DNA of 64,000 nucleotides from Warburgia ugandensis (taxonomy: Eukaryota > Streptophyta > Magnoliopsida > Canellales > Canellaceae). A model generated the notes under the pieces. That model saw only the letters and a list, made by a program, of their open reading frames with translations. It ran no database searches and was not told the DNA's origin. A program made the translations under genes and the position numbers. This document shows positions 48,285-60,756 of this stretch, one piece after another. How positions within the stretch are numbered: position 1 is the first letter of the stretch; each line of letters opens with the position of its first letter. The DNA lies in the NCBI GenBank assembly GCA_035236585.1, contig CP141130.1:34545501-34609500 (forward strand), written 5' to 3'.

Positions 48285-49869
48285 AGACCACACATGTTAT
48301 TGTTGCTTTTTTTAAAAGAAAATTACTATAATATTATTACAACAAGAATCAACAATGCCATGTATACATTTTTCTTTGTTTTTCACAAGATTTTAAAACA
48401 ACAAAACAAACGTTAGGTTTGTTGTTTTAGGCACCTTCTCCACAAAACAACCCAGAAATAGAAGACAAAACCAAATTTTCTTCAATAAACAATGAGAGAA
48501 ACAAAAATTGTTTTATGAAACAAACAAGACCATGAACTTAGAAACCAATGACACAAACACATACACAACCTCAAATTCTAATCTCTAGGTTGAGAGACTC
48601 CTATTAGTGCTAATAAATTAGAAAAATTTACCTATAAAAAGGGTTATTACTTTTGCATATCTCTCTCATTTGAGCACTCCCAACTAGATGAATAGCTAGG
48701 ATCATTGAATTAGTTGGTTCCATTTGTGCTATAAAATATTAGGCATTTTCTAAGTGAAAATGCACAATCTATTATAGAGTCACTAAGTGATCTAGTTTAG
48801 AGTAGTGTTTGTATTGCTAAGCACAATCTATTAATCTTGTTTGACATCCTTTAGATTGGCTATGCACCAAAGATTATTCTAATTGGATATTCTTAGGCCA
48901 TCTTTGGATTCTAATGGGTTTTAAATCTAACCCAAACATGTTTAGATTTTACTATTTTGCCTCAAGTTATGAATTAATTCTCCTAGATTTCTATATTGAG
49001 GGTTATACAAACATAAACCGCAAGTACAACAAAGACTATGGAGTTTTGAGCTACCATGGGCCACAGTGCTCTAATGGCCCAGCCAAGTGTGCAAAATGAT
49101 AAATACATCATAAGAGATAGATTAATAGGTTATATGTGCATAACTTCTACCAAATCCTAAAGCCATCATTCATTTGTACTCCAACTTGAATTGTCCATTA
49201 CAAGAATCCAATCTAAAAGGGACAAAATAAATGTCAATATGGTCATGTGGTATCATTTAATTTTTGCTTTTCAACAAAAATAAATATAGAGTCTTAGTAA
49301 AGAGTCAGACCATCTAGGGTGTCCAAAGATGTGTTCCATTTTTTTTCATAGATGGTGATTCATTTTTGAAGATCAAAGTAGTTCACCTTATTTGAGATAG
49401 CTTAGATAGGCCAGAGACCAAAATTCCACAACCATTGAGAACTTCTAACTGATTTCATTTTAGTTGAAAATCACAACCATTGATTTTAAAAAAAAATTCA
49501 ATGACTCAAAGCATGTGGTTGGTATTATCCAAATGCATTGATTTCTTATGAATTACTTATTTTTTATATGTCAAACAAGATGAGTGGCTTATATCTTCCA
49601 AAGAGAATCACCATGTAATAAAAATAGGGCATTAACATATTCATATGTAGGGGCACATAAATACATCTTCAACCAAAAGGAACAATACCAAATAGATTTT
49701 TTCCTTCTTTTTCCCCCTCTAGAGAATGCATATCATATTAAAAGAAAAAAAAAAAAAAACACAATATGTCATTCAAGAACAAAAGCATATAGCCCAACAC
49801 AGAAACTACTCATCAAATATCAAGGACATTTTTTTCTTCATGTTTGAACTCCTCTAATGCCCTACAACA
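48285..49869. other. No gene seen
   Basis: AT-rich sequence with short chance frames. Contains an A-run at 49,742-49,759 (with one G just before it). A weak inverted pair (GGCCATCTTTGGA near 48,897 and TCCAAAGATG near 49,322) was noted but is too short to call a transposon. Confidence 0.5.
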
Positions 49870-51062
49870 TTTTGAAAATAATGAAGTGAGGAGAATTGTC
49901 CCATAACTCTATTCTTTTGATGTTTAGATGCCCAAATTGCAAGCCTATTTACATGTGTGTTGGTTTCTTACAAATTGTGAGAAATTTGGCAGCCTTCAAG
50001 ACTCCTTAATAGATTCATTGCTTCCATATTTGTGTGAAGATTCCTTGAAGAAATCTTCTATTTTGAGTCCTCCTTGATAGTATTAATGATAAGCTAAAAG
50101 TCTCCTCAGGCATGTAGGTGACAAAACCAAATTGGTAAGCAATATAAAGCCTATGGATTAAGCCTATGCACACACCATCACCATTTGATCTATTTACAAG
50201 TGCAATAATAAAAGTAGCAATAATTCACTATTATGATTTTTGAAATGCCCCACACTAGTCAATTTGGGATTCTTTTTAGATGAGTCATCAAAGGCCAATT
50301 GAATCCAACCATCTAATGAAGGCACCACAAAAGCAAAGTAATTGAAGCTTTGTATAAAGTTGTCTCCTTTTTTTCTCTCATTCTAATAGATTAGGAAGAT
50401 GATGCTACTCATACAAAGGTCATTCCTTGAAAGTATTTGCATAAGAAATGTCATGTGCTTTCCACTGATTAGTCATGATTGAGCACTTACAATTTTTGTT
50501 TTCCTTGACAACCTGTTCTTATTATACCAAATATACTACATTAAATAAGTAGTAGCCATAAACAAAAGGACAACTATCCAAAAATGTCAATGACCATACT
50601 TGAATAAAAATAGAGAGCCTCCAAAATACTAGAAAATTTGTAATCAAGGAGGCCAAAAGACTGACCCAAAAGATTCCAAAGAGGGCAAACACAACTGCAG
50701 CTGAAAATAATGTCCATCTGAGTCTCCTTTGGGTGTTTCAATGGGTGGAGGTGTGGACAAATTTGTTGCTCATCATTCATCTACCTAACAGAGGCTTTCA
50801 TAGGATTCCCATTATGAATATCCAGTGCTATATATTGAGGAGGACTATGAAGATCCATAAATAATTGAGGAACTCTTAAGAGATATATTCTTGGAATGTT
50901 AGGTACTCGCCATCTATTGACTGAATCATAAAAATACAATTATTCTTCCTCATTGCATCCACTTCACTTTCACCTTTTGAGCCTAATGGATTTCTTAATC
51001 TCAAAGGGAACTATTAAGTTTTGCTAACAAAATTCTATCTTCAAGAATCAAGAGTAATGAAT
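49870..51062 (-). mobile_element. L1-type LINE no. 2, zinc-binding and RNase H end
   Basis: On the minus strand, 50,790-50,570 reads as the zinc-binding domain that follows the reverse transcriptase in plant L1 (zf-RVT): CPHLHPLKHPKETQMDIIF, then SCSCVCPLWNLLG. From about 50,345 to 50,105 an RNase H-like RVT_3 domain follows, with the family-like phrase DGWIQLAFDDSSKKNPK. Endonuclease and ORF1 of probably the same LINE lie at 60,757-64,000, across the composite inserted at 51,068. The reverse transcriptase core is not seen on either side, so it was lost, or two different LINE pieces lie here. Stops and shifts are present. The 3' end near 49,870 is approximate. Confidence 0.6.
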
Positions 51063-51067
51063 GCTTG

Positions 51068-51900
51068 TGTTAAGTGTTTAATTTTGGCCAAAAGACCCCT
51101 AGTTAAGCATCCATATTCCACTCCTTCATTGCCCCCATCAAGCTTCACATACAATGAATATTATCAAGAGCCAGTAGATACACCTAATGCATTCACATAT
51201 CCTAGCAATTTTTATCCTAAGACAAATTACCAAGACTATAATGGATGGGCTAGGCATCACAAACAACCATGATCTTAGGATTACCAATATCAAGAAGAAC
51301 CATAATAGTCCCACCCTAGCCAACACTACCATGATTATTTAGATTATCAGGGTCAACCACCATGGGTTCAACCTACTCAGCCCTTTTTCAATATCCCAAT
51401 GCCATAACAATACCAACCCTATGAGTCATTTCCTCTACAGCATGAAGAACCACTATTAGAAGAAAATATTTAGCATATTTGTGACATAATAGAACAAGGC
51501 ATGGCTACTAATCAAAAGGAAATGAGATGAGAGATGGAGAAATTAGTAAATGAAATGAATCCAATATGGGAAACTACTAATACAAACATTGCTGAAATTA
51601 TAAAAAGGACACAGGAAATGAAACAAATTGAGGATAATGAAGAGCCATTTATTTCTTATGATCTTTCTGAGGAATAAAGTCCACAACCATCCTTAGAAAC
51701 CTCCAACTCATATCTACTCGAGCCATGTCCTACTCCTTGTTACAATTTTGATGAAGACACGTCCATTAGAGATGAATGAGTTGTTGGATACTATGCCTTT
51801 GATGGACACTTCTTAATGGCAAACTAGAGTAGAACTCCCTACAGAGCATGATATTCCAATTGAGCCTTATAATGTAGAAGATGTAACTAATTGGGACCCA
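51068..51900 (+). mobile_element. LTR stub and first gag-like region of the composite
   Basis: The first 38 bases match the start of the LTR at 53,329. From about 51,106 the sequence matches 56,210-56,990: FTYNEYYQEPVD, FTYPSNFYPKTNYQDY, a QYQPYESFPLQHEEPLLEE phrase, then a helical EMEKLVNEM segment. It resembles the proline- and tyrosine-rich gag tails of Athila/Tat elements. Its function as a capsid protein is not demonstrable here. Decayed. Confidence 0.6.
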
Positions 51901-53328
51901 TAGACCTTATTTGTGCAACCATATGATTAATTTTGCATATCATTCATGTGTTGAAGCATTTTATGAAAGTTAATTCTCAAGAACCATTTACACACAACAC
52001 AATCACGACTAATAGAGATGTATGACTTAGAGACCCTGAGGAAAATCAGTGAAGACCTATGACCCAGTGAGGTTAGAGACTATCTTCTTTCAGAGAGTTA
52101 TAAGTAATTCCACAAATTCTTCAGTGTATGTAATTCAATGTAACCCTTTTATCCTTGTTTTGGTTAAACATTAAGAATAAATAGGAGTAATAGCTTTATT
52201 TATAGAAACTTTATTGAATCTGATAAGCTTTAGGAAACCTAGAAAATGATATAGGCTATCCTTGCTCAACCTAAAGATACAAAGCCTACCCAATATTTCA
52301 TACCACTAATTAGCCCCTTTGAGCCTATTATTAAGCCTTTTCTTTCTTAACCTCATTTACTTTAACCCAAAACAAGCTAATAAAATAAACATCCATTACC
52401 CATTGTCAAAATGAGTAGAGTTAGTAGAAAAAGTTCAAAAAGAGGACAAAAAATCAAAGGAGTGTGAAAATTAGTAGTCTTTCTTCTGAAGAAAAAAAAA
52501 ATTAAAAGAGAAAGACAAAAATATGAAAAAGATATTCACTTCAAGTACAACAAAAAAAAATGTCCTGAAAAATAATCATTGAAGATCTCTACTCAATTTT
52601 GAACCTTTAAAATCCTTACACCCTTCTTTTATGAACATGTCCCAAGCCTATATTTCGTCCTAGTTAAAGACCTATTGATCTTAGGTGGAATATAACCCTA
52701 AAGAGGAAATAAAAAGAAGGAATTAAGGTAAAAGACCCCTAATATTCTTGGTGATAACATCCACTCTTAGAGATCACTTTCCTTTGTCTCATGAGCATTC
52801 AAAGATTTATGTGAACCATTAGCTTGTTGGATTCAGTCACATAATGAGAGAAATATATTTAAACCTTTATTTGAGAGATTCATTTATGAGAGTATACTTG
52901 TGAAGATTTGAGGTCAAGACATATTTTCAATGAAATTTAAGTATAACTGGTTAGAAGTTAAGATTTATGTGGCTATAAACACACATTCACTATGAGAAAT
53001 AACTCAAGAAAAAATTTCTTTAATTTGTGTATGATGTGTAAAATGGTCAATCTTCTCCATTAAGTTGTGAAAAACTAGTAGATTGCTAATGAATAAGGAA
53101 TCTTTGAGATAAATTAGGAGACTCAACCTTATTGAATTTTGAGTGTATATTCATTGCAAACCCTCACAAGGCCTAACTCGTCCACTAGGGGTAACCTACA
53201 GGTTCAAGGGCTTGTTGCATCAGCTAAATGCAATCATGAGTACTTACGAAAGTGGCACTTTGTACCAGTTTTTGGAAAAAGATTTTTTACATATTTTGCT
53301 AGGGACTAATAAAATGCTGGTTGGGGGG
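51901..53328 (+). mobile_element. 3' non-coding part and polypurine tract of the first internal region
   Basis: Matches 57,930-59,290 (plus) and 33,336 onward (minus). It ends in ATGCTGGTTGGGGGG (53,314-53,328), the polypurine tract directly before the LTR. No gene-like frame is seen; a 63-codon frame at 53,143 lies in the non-coding part. Confidence 0.7.
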
Positions 53329-54864
53329 TGTTAAGTATTTAATTTAGGCCAAAATACCCTTAGTTTAGCATTTAATTAGATCATCTAACTCATCAATTTG
53401 ATGATTTTTAGATAAAATATGAAATTTACCTCAAATTGACCATCCAATTGTAAAATGTCAAAATTAATGGTTAGATGATCATCTGAGCTAATCAGATGCT
53501 TAATGTACGGTTAGATGACTTTGATCTAGTCTAATACGTTGTAGATCAACCAATATTAGACTTAGATAGTTTAGATTGAATTCAAAGGTACAGATCATCC
53601 TAAAGGACACTGAATGAACTAGATCAATCACAAGGCAAGATGGGACAGTTTCCTAAAAGTTAAAGAAAAGAAGATGATGGATAGGAATACTTAACTGAGA
53701 GATAAAGTTATAAAGGAGATAGGAGTTTCCTAATGGGAAACTATCTCTTCCTCGTAAGGAAAGTACAGGTGAAAACAAAAAGGGAAGGAAACTAATGAGG
53801 AAACCGAAGGACTATTATAAAAGAATAGCCCCATCCCACATAGTGGGGGATCCCCCCTTGACCGTAAGAGGTAGGTGCAGGGGCTTCTCTTCTATTTTTG
53901 TTTTTTCATTTTCCTTTCCTATTTGCCTATTCTCCTTTCAATTATTTTACTGTTTTTCTTTTCTTTTTTTTTCGCAGTCATCATCTTCTACTATCTCCAC
54001 CTCTATTCTCTCTTATCCAGCACACCCCTCTCATCCCTCTCTACTCTTTGTGCTATGCTTACCCCTTCTATGTCTCTGTCTCTCTAGTTCACCACACCCA
54101 TCTCTGTTTTTTTTCACCATTCCACCCATCACCGGCCACTTAGATCCCCCCTATGTTCCAATTCACCAGATAGAAATTGGGTCGTCATCCTCTTTTCTCC
54201 AACACCATCTGCAATCTCCACTGGTCTCCTGGTCCACCACATTCCCCACTGCTCAAGTTAGCTTTAGATCATCATCTCCACCTCCTTCGACATCAAGTCA
54301 TCGTCTGGCCCTCTTCATTCCATCACATAGCACTAGCCAACCTCTTCTCTATGTCGATTGCTAGCTCTAGAAGCCAAACAATGCCCCTGGCTCCCTAGTC
54401 TCCTCTACCTCCCAGCATCTCCGTCTTCCATATGCCAGCACTGGCCAAGCCGAGTTGTCTTTTTTTTCACTGCAACCCAGTCCATCATGCACTAGCCTTT
54501 GCTTCATCTGATCTTCGGCTTCTTTATCTTCTTCAGCAATCTCCTTCGGCAAAAAGTACTAGAAAGAGACTGATAAAGGCCAATTGAAGTTTATGAGACC
54601 AAATCTGAAGAATTTAATGATAATCAATCTAGGAAAGTAGATTTTTCTTGTTTATTTAGTTAAATTGCTGCCTTTTTGAGTTGGACCTTTATAATTTCAT
54701 TGATTAAGTACATATGAAGTCTAACTACACTTTTATTTAATTTTAATTTTTGAATAATTAAATTTTCTTTAAACTCCAATATATAAAAGTGAGTCCTTGT
54801 GGGATCAACCTGTACTTGCATATGCTATACTATAATAGCTCATGCATTTGTAGAAAACTCACCA
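53329..54864 (+). mobile_element. Central LTR of the composite
   Basis: TGTTAAGTATTT to AAAACTCACCA, 1,536 bp, bounded by a polypurine tract on the left and a tRNA-Asp type primer site on the right. Its TATA box TATTATAAAAG lies at 53,814-53,824. Downstream is a long pyrimidine-rich tract (53,880-54,560). Frames of up to 189 codons occur there on the plus strand, but they reflect base composition. Compared with 59,297-60,751, roughly one base in nine to ten differs by eye over the region around the TATA box. Confidence 0.85.
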
Positions 54865-54870
54865 AGTTTT

Positions 54871-54888
54871 TGGCACCATTGCTGGGGA
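54871..54888 (+). promoter_or_regulatory. Primer-binding site, tRNA-Asp type
   Basis: TGGCACCATTGCTGGGGA, 6 bases after the LTR end, matches TGGCGCCGTTGCCGGGGA at 15 of 18 positions. All three differences are transitions. Confidence 0.8.
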
Positions 54889-56128
54889 CCTATAATGAAG
54901 TTTTTATAAAATTTAATTAAAAAATCCAAAAAATAATTTTTTTTAGGAATTGCATACTTTTAGCATTTTAGTCATTTTTTATGTATATTTTTAATTTTTT
55001 TTATTACATAATCACCTTGTTTCCTAAATTTGGTACTTATTTTTAACTTTTTCAGGAAATTGGAATGTGGAGGAAAGTGGCAAGTGAATCTTCAACAAAA
55101 GAAATTTCTCTGCTTTTGTAGAATAGGAATTTTCTTCTATTTTTAGTGAATCATGTAGTGAGGCCCCTTTGTAATTGGCAATTTTCATTTCAATTTTAAA
55201 AGGGTTGTATAATATAGGGCAAGTGTGGGATAAGGTAGCCCACACTTTCACACTTTATCTTCATCAGAAACCCCACTGTAAGTATCCCTCACTCCTTTCA
55301 TTTTTTAGATTAGGGTTTGCATCTAGGATAATCCTGCATTGTTTGGTAGAATAATTACATATAGAAACATATTTGATAATTATTGCATTTTTAGGGTTTT
55401 ACATTAGTTTACTATTTTAATTGCATTCTTGGGGTACATTTAATGTTTTAAGGTGATTTATATGTTGATCGAACTGCCATTGAGTGTGAAAATTAATTAG
55501 TAAGGGCACCTGATCCCACAAGATTAAGGGTGGATTTCATCACTGCTTCTTGGCCCACCTTGGATAATCACCTCAAGCATGCAACCCTACCTTAAGTTAA
55601 TTTAAAATCAATTAGAAGAGACCTATAGGGCCATCACATGCCCATAGGACTCTCTTAGAAAGACGCTATCTATTGTTACTCTAATGGCTTTTGAGCACTG
55701 TGGTTGTCGTGGGTGTCTTAAAATCCAAGTTTTACCATGCCTTCTGTTGACGTTTGTTGAGGTCTAAACGCCTCATTAAATGAGGATTGCATTAACCACC
55801 TTGTACAGAACCTAACTGGTAAACAATAGTCAAATTTAAAATAAAGGAGAAGGGCTAGATTAGGCTAATCTAAAAGCATTGTCCCCACAAAAATTCAAGA
55901 ATGTCAAAATATTGCTGCTAATTAGCCTAAGGATTGTTTGACCGTGCCCTTTGTTTGTGTATCATTGGAGGAAGTTAGGTTGCCTCATGTAGGTTAGTTT
56001 TTCATCTTAAAAAAAGAAAGAAAAAATAAAACTTAAAGTTGTATAAAATGATTTGTTTTGTTGTGTATGAAGTTGAGATCAAAATCCTATCAAGAAGGGG
56101 ATAGATTTCATAGATTAGGTTAGATATT
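54889..56128 (+). mobile_element. Leader of the second internal region
   Basis: Non-coding leader between primer site and gag. It shares phrases with 29,580-30,450, such as GGCAAGTGTGGG and AACCCCACTGTAAGTATCC. It ends near an ATG at 56,129 that opens the gag-like region. Confidence 0.65.
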
Positions 56129-57470
56129 ATGGAAAGACTATTGCTTAGGATAATAGCTTCTAGGCAAGCTGTGCCACAACCTCGATACCATAATGACTAT
56201 ACATATTCTAAGCATCCATATTCCACTCCTTCATGGTCCCCATCAAGCTTCACATACAATGAATATTATCAAGAGCCAGTAGATGCACCTAATGCATTCA
56301 CATATCCTAGCAATTTTTATCTTGAGACAAATTACTAAGACTATAATGGATGGGCTAGGCATCACGAACAACCATGGTCTTAGGATTACCAATATCAGGA
56401 AGAACCACAATGGTCCCACCCTAGTCAACATTACCATGATTATTCAGATTATCAGCGTCTACCACCATGGGTTCAACCTACTTAGCCCTTTTTCAGTATC
56501 CCAATGCCACAACAATACCAGCCCTATGAGTCATTTCCTCTACAGCATGAAGAACCACTATTAGAAGAAAATATTCAGCATATTTGGGACATAATAGAAC
56601 AAGGCATGGCTGCTAGTCAAAAGGAAATGAGACAAGAGATGGAGAAATTAGTAAATGAAATGAAACTAATATGGGAAACTGCTAATAGAAACATTGCTGA
56701 AATTATAAAAAGGGCATAGGAAATGAAACAAATTGAGGATAATGAAGAGCCATTTATTTCTTATGATCTTTCTAAGGAATAAAGTCCATAACCATCCTTA
56801 GAAATTTCCAACTCATATCTACTTAGGCCATGTCCTACTTGTTACAATTTTGATGAAGACACAACCATTGAAGAGATGAATGAGTTGTTGGATACTGTGC
56901 CTTTGATGGACACTTCTTAATAACAAACTAGAGTAGAACTCCCTACAGAGCCTTATATTCCAATTGAGCCTTATAATGTAGAAGATGTACCTGATTGGGA
57001 CCTACAGACCTTATTTGAGCAACCATTAGATAGTAATTTAGGTCCATCTGGAATCTTGCATGTGCCAAAAGAATAGGAAGAAAAAGAGTCCATTGATATA
57101 CTAGCCCTACATCAACCAACTCTAGGGTACACATTAAATGATAACCAAGTTTTAAACCAAACCTTGTCCCCATCTCTACCAATACAAGAAGAACCTTTTA
57201 GGGAAGGCTAGAGTCAGCTTATTACCCTAATTCAAGACAAGGTAAGGCAAACAGAAGAAAAATGTAAACTGAATATAATGGTCATTCTTATCCCTCAATT
57301 TGGTCAAGAAAAGAGTCATTCATCTCCAAATGATCCAACAAAATGCATGGTAGTACATGAAGTCATTGTGTTACCATCACCTCAATTTTTGAGGTGGAGA
57401 AATTATATTGAGCACCATGAAATTTTGAAGATGGGGGCTCATCAATATGATTCCCCACAATAAAAAATCA
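56129..57470 (+). mobile_element. Second gag-like region of the composite
   Basis: Begins MERLLLRIIASRQAVPQPRY and contains FTYNEYYQEPVD, a QYQPYESFPLQHEEPLLEE-type phrase and a helical stretch with EMEKLVNEMKLIWETANRN. It continues with acidic low-complexity sequence to about 57,470. It matches 51,106-51,900 closely. The likely role is a structural gag of a non-autonomous element. The link to capsid rests on position after the primer site and on likeness to Athila-type gag tails. Broken by several interruptions. Confidence 0.6.
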
Positions 57471-59296
57471 TGGCGGTCTTTGTAGTTTTAATGTTACCAC
57501 CACAAAAAAATTTACGATGAAGGCAATATATAGATTACTAGGAGATTCTGAAGTGGCGTGATAAATCTCGCCATTTCATTGTAGGGTTAGGATTAGAACA
57601 AATAAGCTAACCTAGTTAGCTCTAGGTTTAGAAAGTTAGGTTAGGCCATATCTGGCTGAAGACGTTAAACTTAACGCTCCCTGGAAGGTAACCTAGATGT
57701 TTTTCAAATCTCCATCTTCTTCATCCTTCCATATAGGATCCTATGTTTTCAAACATTGGAGACATTGTTTCATTCAAGTTGGGGGGTTTAGATGCACATA
57801 GGGATTTTGAATTTTCTTAAGTTCTCTGAATTCTTTTCAAATTTTTTTTTTAAGGTAGAGTTCCCTTATTGTGATGAGAACTAGATGTTCAAATTTTAGT
57901 AATTCCACTGTTTTCACCTCTTAATGGTAAGATATGTGATTAATTTTTCATATCACTCATGTGTTGAAGCATTTTATGAAAGTTAATTCTCGAGAACCAT
58001 TTACACACAACACATAATCAAGACTAATAGAGAGGTATGATATAGGGACATTGAGGAAAATCAACAGAGACCTATGACCTAGTGAGTTTGCAGACTATCT
58101 TCTTTCAGAAAGTTATAAGTAATTCCAAAAATTCTTCTGCGTATGTAATTTACTGTGATCTTATTATCCTTGTTTTGGTTAAACATTAAGAATAAATAGG
58201 AGTAATAGCTTTATTACTGAAAACTTTGTTGAATCTGATAGGCTTTAGGAAACCTAGGAAATGATATAGGCCATCCTTGCTCAGCCTAAAGATATAAAGT
58301 CTATCCAATATATCATACTACTAGTTGGGCCCTTTGAGCCTATTATTAAGCCTTTTCTTTCTTAACCCCATTTACTTTACCCAAAACAAGCTAATAAAAT
58401 AAATATCCATTACCCATTGTCAAAATGAGTAGAGTTAGTAGAAGAAGTTCAAAAAGAGGATAAAAAGTCAAAAATTTGTGAAAATTAGTGGTCTTTCATC
58501 TAAAGAAGCTAAAGAAAAAAAATTAAAAGAGAAAGATAAAAATATGAAAGAGATATTCACTTCAAGTACAACTGGAAAAAAAAATGCCCTGACAAATAAT
58601 CATTGAAGACCTCTACTGAATTTTGAACCTTTGAAATCCTTATACCTTTCTTTTCTAAACATGTCCCAAGCCTATATTCCGTCCTAGTTAAAGACCTATT
58701 AATCTTAGGTGGAACATAGCCTTAAAGAGAAAATAAAACAAAGGAATTAAGGTAAAAGACCCCAAATATTCTTGGTGATAACATCCACTCTTAGGGATAA
58801 CTTTCCTTTATCTCATGAGCATTCAAAGATTTATGTGAACCATTAGCTTGTTGGATTCGGTCACATAATAAGAGAAATATGTTTAAACCCTTATTTGAGA
58901 GATTCATTTCTAAGAGTATACCTATGAAGATTTGAGGTTAAGACATATTTCCAATGAAATTTAAGCATATTTGGTTAGAAGTCAAGATTTATGTGGCTGT
59001 AAACACACACACACAAACAATCTCTGAGAAATAACTCAAAAAAAAAATCTTTAATATGTGTATGATGTGTAAAATGGTCAATGTTCTTCAATAAGTTGTG
59101 AAAAACTAGTAGATTGCTAATGAATAGGAATTCTTTAAGATAAATTAGGGGACTCAACCTTATTGAATTTTGAGGGTATATTCACTGCAAACCCTCATGA
59201 GGCCTAACTCATCCACTAGGGGTAACCTAGAGGTTCAAGGGCTTGTTGCATTTGCTAAATGCAATCGTGAGTACTTATGAAAGTGGCACTTTGTAC
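57471..59296 (+). mobile_element. End-of-pol motif and 3' non-coding part
   Basis: GACGTTAAACTTAACGCT (57,661-57,678) followed by CTGGAAGGTAACCTAG is a form of the sequence that follows pol in many Athila/Tat elements. AAGTTGGGGGG near 57,778 resembles the second tract known from that region. So the sequence beyond pol is kept although no pol domain is recognised upstream. From 57,930 on it matches the first copy (51,935 onward). Confidence 0.6.
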
Positions 59297-60751
59297 AGTT
59301 AGATGATTAAGGGTGGATTAAGCATCTGCTAATCAGATGCTTAATGTACAGTTAGATGACTCTGATCTAGTATAATATGTTGTAAATCGACCAAAATTAG
59401 GCTTAGATGGTTCAGATTGAATTTCAATGGTACATATCATCCTAAAGGACACTGAATGAACCAGATCAATCATAAGGCAAGATGGGACAATATCCTAAAA
59501 GTTGAAGAAAAGAAGATCATGGATAGGAATTCCTAACTAAGAAATAGAGTTGTAAAGGGGATAGAAGTTTCCTAGTGGGAAACTCTCTATTCCCCATAAG
59601 GAAAGTAGGGGTGAAAACAAAAAGGGAAAGAAACCAAAGAGGAAACCGAAGGACTGCTATAAAAGAAAAGCCCCATCTCACATAGTGGGGGATCCCCCCT
59701 TGATTGTAGGAGGTAGGTGCAGGGGCTTCCCTTCTTTTCTTTTTTTCTTTTTTTCCTTTCCTATTTAGCTATTTTCCTTTCCATTCTGATACTATTGTTC
59801 ATAGTTTTCCTTTGTTTCTATTTTTTTTATCCGTAATCAACATCTTCTGCTCTCTCCCCTCTGTTCTCTCTCATCCACCACATTCCTCTCATCCCTCTCT
59901 ACTCTCTACTCTATGCTCACCCCTTCTATGTCTTCATCTTTCTAGTTCATTGCGACCATCTTTGTTTTTTTTCACCACCTAGATCTTCACCTCACCCGTA
60001 TATTCCTCTGCATTCATCACCGTTCCACCCACCACTAGCCACTCAGATCCCCCCTCTATTTCATTGCACCAGATAGGAACTGGTTCATCATCCTCTTCTC
60101 TCCAGCACCATCTACAATCTCCACTGGTCTCCCAGTGCACCACGTTACCAGTCCACTGCCCAGGCCAACTTCAAATCGTCATCTCCACCTCTAGCATCAA
60201 GTTGTCATCTGCCCCTCTTCATTCCATCACATAGCACCAACCAACCTCTTCTCCATGTTGGCTGCCAGCTCCAAAAGCCAAACGTTGCCCCAAGTGCCCC
60301 AGTCTACTCTACCTCCCAACATATCTGTCTTCCATGCACCAGCACCAGCCAAGTTGGGTCATCTTCTTTTTCACTACAACCCAGTCTACCACACACCAGC
60401 CATTGCTTCATCCGATCTCTAGCTTCTCCATCTTCTCCAGCAATCCACTTTGAAAAAAGTACCAAAAAGAGACTGATGAAGGCTGATAGAAGTTTATGGG
60501 ATCAGATATGAAGATTTTTCTTGTTTAGTTAGTTAAATTGTTGTCTTTTTTAATTGAACATCTTTAATTTCATTGATTAAATACATCTCATGTCTAATTG
60601 CACTTTTATTTAATTTTTTTCATTTAATTTTAATTTTTGAATAATTAAATTTTATTTACGCTCTAATTTCTTAAAGCAAGTCCCTGTGGGATTGACCCGT
60701 ACTTGCATACACTATACTACAATAGCCCGTGCACTTGCAAAAAACTCAACA
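59297..60751 (+). mobile_element. Last LTR of the composite
   Basis: Matches 53,329-54,864 from near its beginning to the end (AAAACTCAACA), with a TATA box CTATAAAAG at 59,657-59,665 and the same pyrimidine-rich tract. It is followed directly by GCTTG, the duplication that precedes 51,068. The bases before it do not show the polypurine tract found before the central LTR. Confidence 0.8.
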
Positions 60752-60756
60752 GCTTG

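Larger units (their letters stand above)
51068..60751 (+). mobile_element. Three-LTR Athila-like, gag-only composite with target duplication GCTTG
   Basis: It starts TGTTAAGTGTTTAATTTTGG and ends AAAACTCAACA, flanked by GCTTG at 51,063-51,067 and 60,752-60,756. Inside are: a short LTR stub, gag-like sequence and 3' part, a complete LTR (53,329-54,864), primer site, leader, gag-like region and 3' part, and a last LTR (59,297-60,751). The two internal regions are copies of each other. No reverse transcriptase or integrase is seen in either, so the family looks non-autonomous (TR-GAG-like). A single outer duplication suggests one insertion followed by unequal recombination. All copies are decayed fossils. 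Confidence 0.8.

Noticed and set aside
48893-49340. Possible MITE with ends GGCCATCTTTGGA and TCCAAAGATG
   Set aside because: The inverted match is only about 10 bp, and no target duplication was seen.
53795-54364. 189-codon plus-strand frame, the longest in the window
   Set aside because: It lies in the pyrimidine-rich part of the central LTR. Overlapping frames are open as well, the composition is Ser/Pro/Phe/Leu-rich as expected from CT-rich DNA, and the matching part of the last LTR is not conserved as a frame.
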